A stretch of 64,000 nucleotides of DNA, from assembly GCA_020055645.1 (NCBI GenBank), contig CM034550.1, positions 10,411,501-10,475,500 on the forward strand. The letters are read 5' to 3'. The notes below the pieces were generated by a model. That model did no database searches. It saw only the letters and a program-made list of their open reading frames with translations, and was not told the DNA's origin. The first letter of the stretch is position 1. Every line of letters starts with the position of its first letter. This stretch comes from Tomocerus qinae. Its lineage: Eukaryota > Arthropoda > Collembola > Entomobryomorpha > Tomoceridae. The position numbers and the translations under genes are program-made. Positions 36,035-48,037 of the stretch are shown here, piece by piece.

Positions 36035-39000
36035 AAAGTGTGGCCCTATGAATGCCCTGTTATATATAGTTCGGGATCGTACATTGTGCTTGAGAGCGAG
36101 ACTTGTCTTTGCTTTCGTTTACTTTGCTTACTTAGATATTGCAGGGCGTTTCGATGTTCACTGAGTATTTTGGCTTCCCTGGTTGATGTATTTTACAACG
36201 CATAGAACTTTGAGTGTGCATTGTATGGCTACGAGTGTCTTGGAGTTTATATTAGGTAGTAAAGGGGCTTAAGCGACCAAGACAAGCTGACATTCTATTT
36301 CTAGTAGGTATACTATACTCTTGAAGCCTTAAAGTATATAAATTCAGTCCAACATTTACAGAGTTCACTTTCTCGGTCAAATTGCGATGTAAATTGTCAT
36401 AAACGCCTTTGTTATCAACATGAATTAGTCCAAAATTGTTTCAACCGTTTCTAATCAAATTTCTTTATTTCCCTAGGATGAGAATCCCAAATGTACGTCA
36501 TTTAAATATCGAAGTGCAGAATCTCACAGCATGCATATCAATACGCATAGAGATTGATTTCCATTTTTTTACGTTGTTTCTGTTTCTGAACTAACCACAT
36601 ACGCAAGATGAAAAGCACTTTGCATTAGAAAGCCTGCCTAAATCCTATTTTAAGAACAAATTGTAGAATTGAATGGGGAAATGTCTTCTGAATTACAATT
36701 TGCAATATTCTAATTCTTTTATCGATTGTGCTAGAGGAGCTGAGAGATTTTGACGAAACTGTGCGGCTTATTTCAGAACACTTGCGGTTCCGTGATGTTC
36801 TGTCTCGTATATATTGTGTAGTGTCTTACTACTCTAGACTTTCCTGTGTAATGATGCTTTATCCTTCCTTGAGCTTTTTTTTACTACTTTATATGCAAGT
36901 ATTTCATTTTACATTCGGTATTATATTTTAATATTTTTTCATATTATGCACTAAGTATACTTTTGTAGTGCCTCATATTGGGTCGGTTGGGTTATAAGTG
37001 TATACTCTACTATTTACTATAGTCATTATGGTATATCATTTGGCAGGTATTCATATTGCATCATGGTTAGTTGGAAATTGTTCTGATATTATCTCTAGCC
37101 TGAGGAAAAAGGTATGCGGAAACTGTAACATGATGCCAACCAGTTGCAGTAGAACACAGAGAATGTGTGTGCACACGGTGAATTAAATCTAAGTGCATTC
37201 GACAGTACCATCATCTTGTAACGATGCATGCTAGTAAGACAAAAGGGAAAAGACACGACACAAGACATTGTAAACGTAGAACTAAAGAAAACGAAAAGAA
37301 AGACCTAATTTCTGATATGTATGCATAAGTAGCTTTTTATGATAAATGGCCATACATATAAAGTATACATTTGCATAGGGAAAATACTAACAAAGAAATA
37401 TTGTGGTAGTAAGATTGAATAAAGTATTATAGGATGTCTAGCTTTGGATATTATAATTAATTACAGTAAAATGTTAGCAACAATAATAACTGGTCAGGAC
37501 TGCCTGGCGTGACAGGACCCTATAGTAGATACTATAAGCACATTCAAAACACAATGGGATAATATTTTGTTTCTCTACTCGGTAAATCAAACAAAACCAC
37601 TCATGACTCGACTGGTTACTGTTTTTGTCCAATTTATGTAAGAGCTTGCATAATGAAAATGTTTTTTCATTCATTGCTATTGAAAGAGAGAAAACTAAAT
37701 ATTACCTATGCTGAAATGACATTGTTTAGAAACTGAATTTGGCCGAGTAGTCTTTACAATTGAATAGTAGCCGCATTGCAGCTAAAATCGCAGGTGCTAA
37801 CATAAATGTCATTGAATTGTAAAGTTTCTGTTAATTAGACATAGCTAGTCTCTTGTCAATCCCTCTATTGTTTTTCCTATTATTCTCATTTGGTACAGTC
37901 TGTGAATATAAAGATTTACTTTAAACATTTAGAATCAACGACACGCTTTGTATTTATAAATGTAAAACGGAGATTTCCACTACTTAATTAATACAAATTT
38001 TGATTAATTTGCACATTAATTTTCCTACCACGCACTTTATCCTTTTAGATTAGTGATCCATTTTTTTCACTATTTCCATTTTAATTGAATTTATTCTTAT
38101 TCATAGTCATCTCCTTCAATTATTTTTTAAACTTCTTACATTACAGAGGATATTGTTGATGTAATATAGATATTGTTATCACAAATCATCAAAAAATGCG
38201 TATTATCGATCATGCGTCATGTCATGCATTGTAATTGCAAAGCAAAATTAATTAGAGAGAAACTAATTGTAGGTTTGTGATTTGAATATTCGTTTATGCT
38301 TTATTAGTTAAATAAAATTGTTCATTCACCACTTAGTGGAATAGTACTCCAATTCATATCGTATTAGGGTTACAACATTTTTCGAAATAAAGATCATGTA
38401 CTACATAAGATAGATAATAGATTTAAATGTGAAATATAAATTTATGATTTTCTTAGGGAAAAGTAGTAAGAAAGTTTGAATTTTCGTTGAAGAAATAGTT
38501 TCTAGTAGTATACTAATATAACGAAAACTGTAGCGCTGTGATATGCTATAAAACTGTGTACACTATTTGCATGTTTCCAAAGACTAGGCGGATGAAAATG
38601 TAAGACTAAGGAAAAATTACTACAAAATCTATTCAATAGAGATTTAGAATAAATCCCCTAAAACACCTGCATAGGAAAATTTGACATCATGTTACACACC
38701 TTATTAGGTTGCACGACCACCTCTTCTGGGCGGGTGTCTAGTGTGACATTAGATATGAGCAAAGAAATGATGAAGTTGAACTATGAAAAAAATCTGCGTA
38801 AATGAGTTCTCGTTTCTTGGGTGTTCTATTTCTTTCTGTCGAAAAAGTTTTAATGAACCTGTCATTTGCATTTGACGAAATTCATAGTCAAGGACTTATC
38901 ATTATTCCCTTATAATAATTCTCATTATTCTAGGATTCTCATAATTCATGCATTTATGGAGCCCAATAAAGAATTCCGACTAAGTATGCGGAGAGCTATT

Positions 39001-39410
39001 ATTAAAGTGTCAGTATCCTGTCACTTTTACTGCACTTTGGCCGTGCAACATAATTTTGTAGACATCGGCGGAAACGGCAGCATCCGAGTTATTCATAAGA
39101 AATAGGTATATTTCCAATGAGACATAATAAAGCATGGTAAAACGTTGTACACAAGAGATGAGATGTATTTAGTAGGATTCCTTCAGATTGTAGAGAAAGT
39201 GTCGGATATGATAGAATGGTAATGAAAGTGTGCAGTCGGTTTTACAGTGAAAGTGTAGATGTCATAGTATATGTAAGTACATAGCAACCGGCTAATCTTC
39301 TTTGTAAATCCCTTTTCCAGATAAAACAAGCTAGAAGAGAGGTTCTCTTATCTTCTTCGTGAGATGTAATAAACAGAACACAACATAAACTTCAAAGGAA
39401 ATCTAAGACA
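36035..39410. other. Intergenic region
   Basis: Between the likely promoter of the minus-strand receptor gene and the orphan membrane-protein gene. AT-rich; no exon or RNA gene recognised. Open frames at 36728-36931 and 38866-39105 lack any supporting feature. Confidence 0.5.
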
Positions 39411-40136
39411 ATGAATTTTGGGAAATTACCCGTGGGGTTTTTTCTCCTCCAGGTCTACGCTCAATTAAACGCCTGGTTTGCCATTTATTTAGCTAGGCTC
39501 ACAAAGAATCACGATGAATTATGGAAAAACGTCGTTTTCCACGAGCTTACTCTCAATCCTCAGGAACGTAAAGTGCACTATAATTTCGAAATACCTCTTT
39601 GGGACTCTAATATTTTCACACACGGTGTAAAACGGTTTTTAAATGGGAGCTTACAAATGAGCTCTTTAACTTATTATGCTCTACTCATCTGTGCGTCGGA
39701 AACTCTCATTTTCCTCACTCTGTCAACATTGTCTAAAGTCAAGTACCGTAATTCGATCTCATTTTTACTAATTACTAATTGTATTTCCTTCGTGGTTGCA
39801 GCCTTTTGTGCTATTTATCTCTTGCTCAGTCTCATACCTAAGGAACAGGGAATCTACCGCACAATGGACGAAATTTTGTATCACAAAGATGAGATCGGTC
39901 AACTTCTTTTGAGAAAAACTTTTAAAAACGCTCGCACAGAGACGTCAGGGCATTTATGCAGATATATTTCTTACTTTGGATCTTCCTCTGATAATCAGCT
40001 ACCTTTTGGAGATGACATTTGTACCTATTGGCTTCAGAAAATATCTTGTGCAGTTTTAACTCTCGGTTATTCTATCTTTTCAGCTTTTCTTGTTTTCAAA
40101 GGCAGAGAATTGGGCTCAATTAAGTCAAAACTTTGA
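39411..40136 (+). CDS. Unrecognised single-exon membrane protein, 241 aa, about four TM segments
   Basis: Continuous ATG-to-TGA frame, long for such AT-rich DNA and clearly protein-like in composition. Hydrophobic segments lie at ~8-29 (PVGFFLLQVYAQLNAWFAIYL), ~86-107 (LTYYALLICASETLIFLTL), ~116-142 (ISFLLITNCISFVVAAFCAIY) and ~207-229 (ISCAVLTLGYSIFSAFLVF). The loop between the first two has a sequon, N78-G-S, and IPLWDSNIF. The loop between the last two has Cys183 and Cys204, which could pair if extracellular. Four helices with N- and C-termini on the same side recall claudin- or clarin-like tetraspan proteins, but the claudin W-GLW-C-C signature is absent, so no family is assigned. There is no intron, and AATAAA lies about 200 bp downstream. 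It sits between two divergent receptor genes, so a retrogene or lineage-specific gene is possible. Confidence 0.7.
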   Translation: MNFGKLPVGFFLLQVYAQLNAWFAIYLARLTKNHDELWKNVVFHELTLNPQERKVHYNFEIPLWDSNIFTHGVKRFLNGSLQMSSLTYYALLICASETLIFLTLSTLSKVKYRNSISFLLITNCISFVVAAFCAIYLLLSLIPKEQGIYRTMDEILYHKDEIGQLLLRKTFKNARTETSGHLCRYISYFGSSSDNQLPFGDDICTYWLQKISCAVLTLGYSIFSAFLVFKGRELGSIKSKL

Positions 40137-40339
40137 AAGAAACTACAGGATTTTGATAATAATTTAATTTTCCATGGAATGTACTACAAATTAGGATAAT
40201 TTCATTGTTTATCGATGATAGTGCAAAAATGTTATGGCGGAAATTGTTTATTAACTGATAAGTACGAAAGTAATTGTTCATTTAAGTATTTCTAAGGTTG
40301 AAATGAAGTGAATATTGTGTAATACGGCTAAATACTATT

Positions 40340-40345
40340 AATAAA
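40340..40345 (+). terminator. Poly(A) signal candidate of the 241-aa gene
   Basis: AATAAA about 200 bp after the TGA at 40136, the first canonical hexamer after the stop. Confidence 0.45.
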
Positions 40346-43300
40346 TCAGAGTATTTAGTTAGATACATTATAATATGCATCTTCTCTGATTTATTGCTAC
40401 TAGATTTAGGATAGTACTATGTAACACATGATTAAGTATTTAAGGGTAATTAGAAACGGAGATGAGTTAGTGGTGTACAGTATTTCTGTCTGCATTTGGA
40501 AAGACATAATTGTTGCTTGCAGGTTCTTTATGAGGTATAAAGCTTCACAAATCTCGTTAAATGTAGCGAATAGAATTGCAGTGCATTTAATAATGCAGCA
40601 TAATAGAAATACTCACCGAATGTGTACTTTATATAACTTGTGTAATGTGCATTAGAAAGTATTACAACATAATGCGATGCCAGCAACCTAGATTAGGTAA
40701 TTACATTTGTATTTTATACAACATATTAGGTACTACAAATATACAAACATCTTACAAGACGAAAGCAAACTTTCTAATCTTTGAAGGCGGAGACGCTATA
40801 AAAGAGCACGAATGGACGATTGTATTTAACTGAATTCGATGTTGGTAAACATGGTAGGGAATGTACACAAAAGGGCCATGAAAAGATAAGAGATAGCTAT
40901 TTCTTCAAGTGAAACTAATCCAAAGAAGCTAATTTCTTGCGCAATATTGAATTCATTGTGTACTGGAAAAGTTATATTACCAACCATGCGAGTCTATAGA
41001 ATAGAATAGCGGGTACGACAAAATACAACAAAAATCACTCACTACTGCATGTATGATAGTAGACATAAACACTGTGTAACTCTTCTTGAATATCTACTGC
41101 AACAGTACTCTCGGTAATTTGCTAATGCTCAACTCAAGTGTATTATGCACAATATTGGGTAAAATAAAGTTTTACAGGGTGATTCATTCCTAAATGTCTG
41201 TCTTAAAAATTATCTATTCGTTCTTATACAAATCAATCATTTAAGTACAGAGACAGTTCTCCAATTGTTATCCAATAATTAGAAAAGTTGTTTTACTAAA
41301 TGGCAAATTGATTTCAATTTTTTGTTACGTTTGTCACCTGTAGGTCCCACACTAAATATCGCAATTTAATTTATTTCTAACACAAGTGTAATAAGTTAAG
41401 CCCCCAATCACTTTCTTAAATACGCCGATTCAATCAACTGACATTATTTTTAAAATCTTGATTCCAAAATCGTTAATCTGTGTTATCTGTAGATCCTCAA
41501 TCACTACTAGACAATGTTTATACCGAAACATATCGATTGTATTAGTTTAAGTTTGTGTAATAACGTACTATAAAATCAATGCACTTTGATCAATTGAGAA
41601 TATTTACCATTTTACGAAGTTTAGAAAATAATTTTCACTGCCCCTGTACTAGCCACTCCTTACATTTAGACTTCAAAATGAACATTTCTAGTTTATTTTC
41701 TGAAGGAATGAAATCAACAATAGAGTCGTTACTGAATTAAATTGATGATAAGAATTACAAATCTGCTACGTATTTTAGTTTGATATGGATAGTGAAAAAT
41801 TGTGCAAGGATTTGCCTAGTTGCAGTTGCAGAGAATTGAATTGAGCAATAGACGGAGTTATGGGGTTGGATACGATTTTAGGTCTAAATTTATTTGCATA
41901 ACTGATGTGATAAAATTGGATGCACTATATTGCAATCATGTGTAAGAAAGTTAGAAATAGATTTGAAGATTTAACTTTTGAATTTCAAGCCCTGTTTGCT
42001 ATTTTCTGTATCTTTTTCCCCATGCATGAATGTGTAGGTTTAGTATTAGTTATACGCCTTCGCACATCATTAGGCAAGAATTATTTGGGGTTGGAAGAGA
42101 CATGGGAAGAATCGTAAAACAGAAATTACTTTTTTAAAACATTTTGAAGATGCATGTGTTAAATATGAGGGTATCAGTAAATTCAGGCATAGCTTCCCTC
42201 GTCTATATAAGTAAGCTATATTCATACATTCGCATTAGGTTGCTATTCCAGACTAAAAGTACCTGAGTATGTAAAGTAACTACGAGTAGCCAAAGAGTTC
42301 ATTACAGATTAGTATTTTCTGTTGAGAAAACTGTATTGTATGAGGTTCGCTATCTCTACACACGACTTTGAGATGTGACTGTACGGATTGCATGGAACGG
42401 AGAAAAGTCTAGAAGGAAGTTGGGAGATTTGAATAAAACCAATTCCAAGATATTGCACTTGCAGATCGGTTTTCCTCCTCCGCTCTTTTTGCAGTCGTTG
42501 AAAAGATATGCATATAACTAGTATACTACAGCTTTGAAGCTTATCTTGGGAAAGTATGTACAAAGGAGTAAAGAATGTAGGGATGCTTACCCTTTTTTAT
42601 TGATAACGACGGCTACTTACACTCACATAAGTATAATATACAACAAAATACTTTTCACTTTAGCCCTTGGCACCCCACTCCGTTCTTTTGCATGAAATAT
42701 GCCTACACTCAAATCATTCCTACATTTAAAATGTATATAAAACGCAGGGCAAATAGTATTTCTCAAACTGAATGGAAATGGGACATCTATAGCCTAAAGC
42801 CTAATAAGTTAAGAACTGTGCAGTACAAGAAGCTTTACTTGAATGTAAAAAATAAATGCTTATAGTCAACGTGTCAGCATGTTTCAGGTAATAGAATTCC
42901 CCAACCCCCGCCGTTCTCCTTTCATTCAGAAGTTGTTTCTCATTCAAAGTTGTCTATCTACAATGTAGCTTGCTATCGGTTTATTTTTACTGGTAGGTAA
43001 AAACTATTGTGTAGAGATTCATTAAAAATATAACAATAATTATTATTTCGTTAAATTAGCATTAACCCTTTTTAGCACGAAAAGGAGTATTTGTCTATGT
43101 ATGAATTTAGTGTACAATTTTGTAGTCGATTTTAAATGAAGAGTCAAATATGACTTCGTCATTCGCTCAAAGTACATATAAATACTAAATTATTAGTCTT
43201 CATTGTCACAATTGGCTAGTTTAAAGTATCGCGTAAATGTAGTCATTCAAATAAATGTTAGATACATCTTCAAATTATATTGAATTCATAATTACTTGGT

Positions 43301-44034
43301 TGCGGGGGTAAGAAAGTCTGTAGTGAGAGAATCGAGAAGGGAAATATTGTTGTTGAAGATGTTTGGGATTTATTTCTAGCAACTTGAGAACTGAAGTTCA
43401 ATGTTGGCACTGTAATCTTATCTACCGAATCGCAACTTGCCAGACACGCTACATTTAATTCAGCTCCTTTCAGGTTTGCCACAGTACTACATATTTATTT
43501 TTTATGCTGATGTCAGAATGTTGAATGGCAGTTTCTCATTATCAATGGTAATTGCATAAATGAATAGTGTCAGCACAATAATAATATTCCATGAAATGTA
43601 TTCAAAATTGAAAAATTAATTTTAAGCCATTTATGAAGAATTTTGAAAATATTATAATTTTTATAATAATCAGCAGATATGAAAGGATTCAACTTGAAAA
43701 TCAGGTAACATGCATAAATATGAATCCATCATGTTTTCCATAGAATTAAAAAAATATGCTGTGAAAAATTGAAAAAATTATTTAATACAGCCATTTTTAA
43801 TTTGAAATTAAATTACTTGCATTAAAATGTCAATTTTAATGCATAAGAGGTTGCTAAAATTAAGACATTATAATTAACTAGGCCCTTAGTACTTCTCCTA
43901 TTGAATTTCAAAAGATTTGTGGGCCAATATTTGGTTTAATTTCGATACATTCTTCCCAGAAGATTGTAGTTCATTATTTTATGTAATATGCCTCGCTTTT
44001 GCGCATTTAGGCTTTCCCTAACAGACATAGAGAC

Positions 44035-44049
44035 ATAGATAGATAGATA
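44035..44049. repeat. Short GATA microsatellite
   Basis: About four units of ATAG/GATA next to two further ACATAGAG-like units. It is simple sequence only. Confidence 0.6.
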
Positions 44050-44769
44050 GGTTGGTAAATTTATTGATTTATCCCAGACTGTGGTTATATATTAGATTAT
44101 TAATGGGTAACTACCTACAACATTATAGGATATGATGCGACTAAAACTAAGTCGAATTAAATCGTAATAGTAAACCTAAGGTGTATACCATGAAGATGCT
44201 CTCAAAGTCTCAAATATCTGTCTAGAAAGTACTAATTTTGTTTTTTTACCAAGGATGAGACATGAGACAGTGCTGTGCACCATTTAGCTCACGAAATGGC
44301 AATTCCTTGGTAAATGAAGGTTAGCAAATATTCTAACCACCGAATAAAATTCAAGTTGAAGCAGATTAGGCAGTAAAAAATGTTTATTGGGATCAAGCAT
44401 TGAGAATGAAAGATACATTTTACAGCATAGCATATTCAAATGAAGCCAAGTAACAACGATGAAAAGTTTGTAACAGTTCGATTAAAGTTTGCCAGTGACA
44501 TGGTAAGTTATGTGATAGGGACAACTATTATAGTAATATTTTTTAACAATTGTTCCGAGTTATAAACGCTCTGTATTAATGGACAATATGGAGTAGAAGA
44601 ACAGTTTCTGAATTGTTAAGATGTGCTTCATTTACCGTGATAATAGCTAATTTCTTGGAAAAATTAGTGAGTTTTACTTAATATTAGGAGACTTTATTGG
44701 AAGAAGAAATTATTTATTTTCTTAGAATCATCATGCATCATTACATCATTCATCATGCATATTACATTA

Positions 44770-44811
44770 CACTTTCTCTTTCCTTATTCCAACTGAATAT
44801 GAACCTTTCAC
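44770..44811. repeat. 42-bp dispersed repeat, copy 2
   Basis: 38 of 42 positions match 32301-32342. It is directly preceded by short CATCATT-type repeats. Confidence 0.5.
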
Positions 44812-44934
44812 TTAACCAACGAGCAATGTCGACTAAATTTAAAAGTAGGGCTTTAGGTTCACGTCGCCAGACACCCCAATATGGGACTACTGTATGTTAG
44901 TACATAGATATCACCATGTACTTCTCATATACAT

Positions 44935-44972
44935 TCTATATTCTATATCTATTCTATATCCTTCTATATTAT
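44935..44972. repeat. TTCTATA short tandem repeat
   Basis: About four to five imperfect units of a 7-11 bp TTCTATAT motif in a row, immediately downstream of the 42-bp repeat copy. Confidence 0.5.
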
Positions 44973-47842
44973 CACTGCTGTACCAAAACTTTTCTAAAAA
45001 ATGACTTAAAATCGCATACTGAACATGGGGAAAGTGGTCTATAGAGATGTCACATCACCATTAACCGAATCTAAAATGTTTGAACCTTTTTTCCTTTATA
45101 CTTCTACAATCCTTGCCCTTCACAGAAAATTTTGTGAATGAAGTTCCATATAGAAAAACGATGTCTGCTCATTTTATGTGATACTGTTGAGAAATATCAA
45201 TTTCTGAACCTTGTTTAGTCATTTTTTAAAGGTCACAACTAAGACTAGGACAAACAACGTAAAACAATAGCCTTAAGAGGTGGAAAGACTTTCACCAAAA
45301 GACAAAAGGAAAGCATTCATTGAAAGAATTCGGAGTATAGTGAATCATAGATATTTTCTAGAAATTGTACCTTTGTCACCTTTAGAGCGTTTTAAAAATA
45401 ATTATATTTTGTCATAGTCGAGATATAAGAGTATTAAGGTAGTTTTTTCTGGATATTGGGAATATTAAAATGGTTCAGGGTATGTGGCAACCTTTTCTGA
45501 GAAATGATTGAGGTGATTCAATGGAAGAATGAGGACGTGACGGATGAGATTGCAATTTAAAAGTAAGCATGTATACACTCATGTCATGTAAATGGTGAAG
45601 AGTGTAGTAAATGCCTAGTAGGAAATGAGGAAACTAATATGGCTAATTATCATTTGCTCTAGTGACTCCTTTAGTACTTGCTTGCTTGCACAGTGGATTC
45701 AGAGTAGATGAGTCGAGACTAAACGGGTGTAGAGGGAAGGCAAGCAAAACTCATTTTGAATGAGAGTATCATCATCACTGATTGTCTCCAAGTTTGCCCC
45801 GTTACACATTCTAATATAAAATGAGAATCAGTTACTCCTCTACATGGTCTCCGACCAATTTAGAATCGAAATAAATAGAATCCATAGCTATAATTGTAAA
45901 TTCTTCGTAAATTACAAATAAATGAGTATAGTTCTCGTCAGCATTCTTAAAATGGAGCAAATGAACCTTGACAATTTTAAATATGCAATAATAGATCGAC
46001 TACTCCATTTACGAAGGAAAACGAATGTAATTTGGATATCATGTTGGTAAATTAAATTAAAATGCACTCCATTTCATTCTTCTGCTATATTGATCTGATT
46101 ATAAGTGTTTTGTCGCTATATGTGTGACATATTGCGCAGTTCTGAATTTATGTTTGAGATCCTCTGTCAGAAACAGGAGTGTAAAAGGAATGAATATCTT
46201 TTCAGTGGTACCACTTAACAATGGTGATTAAATAATTCCTAGTTTGGTAATATAAATTTTCATTTAGTTTGGTAAGCCATTGAAATGTTTTTCATTTGTA
46301 CACTGCTGTGTAGTCCACTTGAACTTCTTAAGGATGTTTCCTATTTTCCCTTATTAATTAAATGTGTCTTTGTTTAGGGAACTACATGCTTTCTCTGTCA
46401 ATAGACATACATCATCGCATCGTAAGTACATTACGAAATGTGTACCACCCTCATTACGAAGAGTCTTTACTATATAAATTGAAAAGGTTGAGTTTGCACA
46501 ATGATAGTATATGTATAAAGGTATATATTTGAGGAAAATGTATGAATGAATCCAAAGAGTCATTGTTTGCTAGAAATTAAAGTTTACAGAATGGTAGAGT
46601 GAGTCGTTGTTGACGTCCTTCCACTTAATCGTTAAAGGTATGAGCAGCTAACAAAATACATCTTTGCACAGATTGAAAATAGAAGCTGAGTTGATGTGAA
46701 GGAGCTATTCCTTCGTTTAGTTTCAAACTGAGACGAATTGTGCCAGGATTTCTTGTGTGAGTAGCAGCATGATTCCTTTGTTGAGGCTTCCTTCCCAATA
46801 CTATATTATTAAGTATGTTAGTACCTACACGTTGTCACTACATACTACATGGATACCAAAAAGGGATATGTAGGTAGCTCTAGTCAGGTAGGTAGTATCT
46901 TCTTATTTGGCCTGCCTATGGTGTTTGGCAGAAGAGAGCGGGGGAAGATAGGGCAACGTAACATAACTCTCCTTCTCTCTGAATGAATTCCTTGGTCGAG
47001 CAGTCTCACTTTGGACTCTCTGCTGAACGGATAAGACCCCTAAGTATTACGAACGTTACCAAAAGCTTTACTAATCGCAAATTAACTTCCACTGTTTATT
47101 CAATCTTACGATTTTAATTGATAACCTTGTAAATAGAATCAAGCATATTTAATTTTTCATCAATTTGTGAATTTCTTTTAATGTTTTTTGGAGATAGCAT
47201 CTGAAATTGTGAATATTTAGTGTACCTTGTATTTCCACTATCAATAAACTTATTCTTTACTACCACTAGCACGTTTTCCCGACACACTTTGTAGACACAT
47301 TATACAAAAAGGTTCAATGTGTCAATGGTGCATTATCTCGGTAAATTCTCATATCGTGACGGTCACATGTAAACATTTCCATTGACTGGCTCCATTAGAA
47401 GGTTATAAACGGACGATCAAGTCATATTAAAGATTTACAGTGAAAATTGAACTCTTTTATCAATACAATAAAGATAGCGGAACTGATCCGATCTCTACGT
47501 ACGTATAATACAAATGCATACACTATAACTATCTGTACACTGAACTTCACAACAGTGCATCTGAATAGATAGGAGAGGACACTTAAAGGTTCCCCTTACA
47601 CAGTGCATTACAAGCAGACTACAAAAAGAGCGGAAAGCCGTAAAGTTTTTCACATGCCCTAGTAAATCCATTTTACATGGATATTTCACACATGATAACC
47701 CGACAAGCAATAAAAATGTCTTAGTTCTCCTTGCATTCTGAACTGAGCTGTGTTGTAGTTTTGTGATACTTTCACTACTTTTCTCAAGTAACGAACGTGA
47801 ATATAACTCTTGCGATACAGAAAAGTGTAGTTAACTTAGCAG

Positions 47843-47872
47843 TATAAAGGAAAAGTGGCGAAAGTAGTGCAG
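47843..47872 (+). promoter_or_regulatory. Candidate core promoter, plus-strand nAChR gene
   Basis: TATAAA at 47843-47848, followed 28 nt later by an initiator-like GCAGTG (A at 47871). This is close to the 30-31 nt spacing usual in arthropods and about 110 nt upstream of the receptor ATG. No splice sites are needed between it and the ATG. Confidence 0.45.
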
Positions 47873-47977
47873 TGAAAGTTTTCGTTGCTATTCAAGTGAA
47901 AACGCTTCCTTCCTTAAATCAAATCTTCAACGTATTACAATAATAAGAAGCCTTCTATGCACGGAAACAGAACAGAA

Positions 47978-47986
47978 ATGTCATGA
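47978..47986 (+). promoter_or_regulatory. Two-codon uORF overlapping the start codon
   Basis: Reads ATG TCA TGA; the stop overlaps the receptor ATG at 47983. It is the counterpart of the uORF at 35217-35225 on the other strand. Together they give the shared start context AAATG(T/A)CATGAAAGCC. Confidence 0.6.
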
Positions 47987-48037
47987 AAGCCGTTTACAAA
48001 GTGTATTTGTGTGTCATCTGGCTGATATTTTTATCTC
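47983..48037 (+). CDS. nAChR (plus) exon 1: signal peptide
   Basis: 55 nt from ATG to the donor ATCTC|GTAAGC. It encodes 18 residues with a hydrophobic core (YLCVIWLIFL). The last base joins the next exon to give Arg. Length and phase equal exon 1 of the minus-strand paralogue. Confidence 0.88.

Larger units (their letters stand above)
40346..47842. other. Intergenic region upstream of the plus-strand nAChR gene
   Basis: 7.5 kb, AT-rich, with no recognised exon or RNA gene. It holds the second copy of the 42-bp repeat (44770-44811), a short GATA microsatellite (about 44035-44049) and a TTCTATA-type run (about 44935-44970). Enhancers may lie here but cannot be picked out by eye. Confidence 0.5.

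Noticed and set aside
38866-39105. 79-residue frame just upstream of the 241-residue membrane protein
   Set aside because: It ends in a stop before that gene, and no phase-compatible junction was found. It could be 5' UTR.
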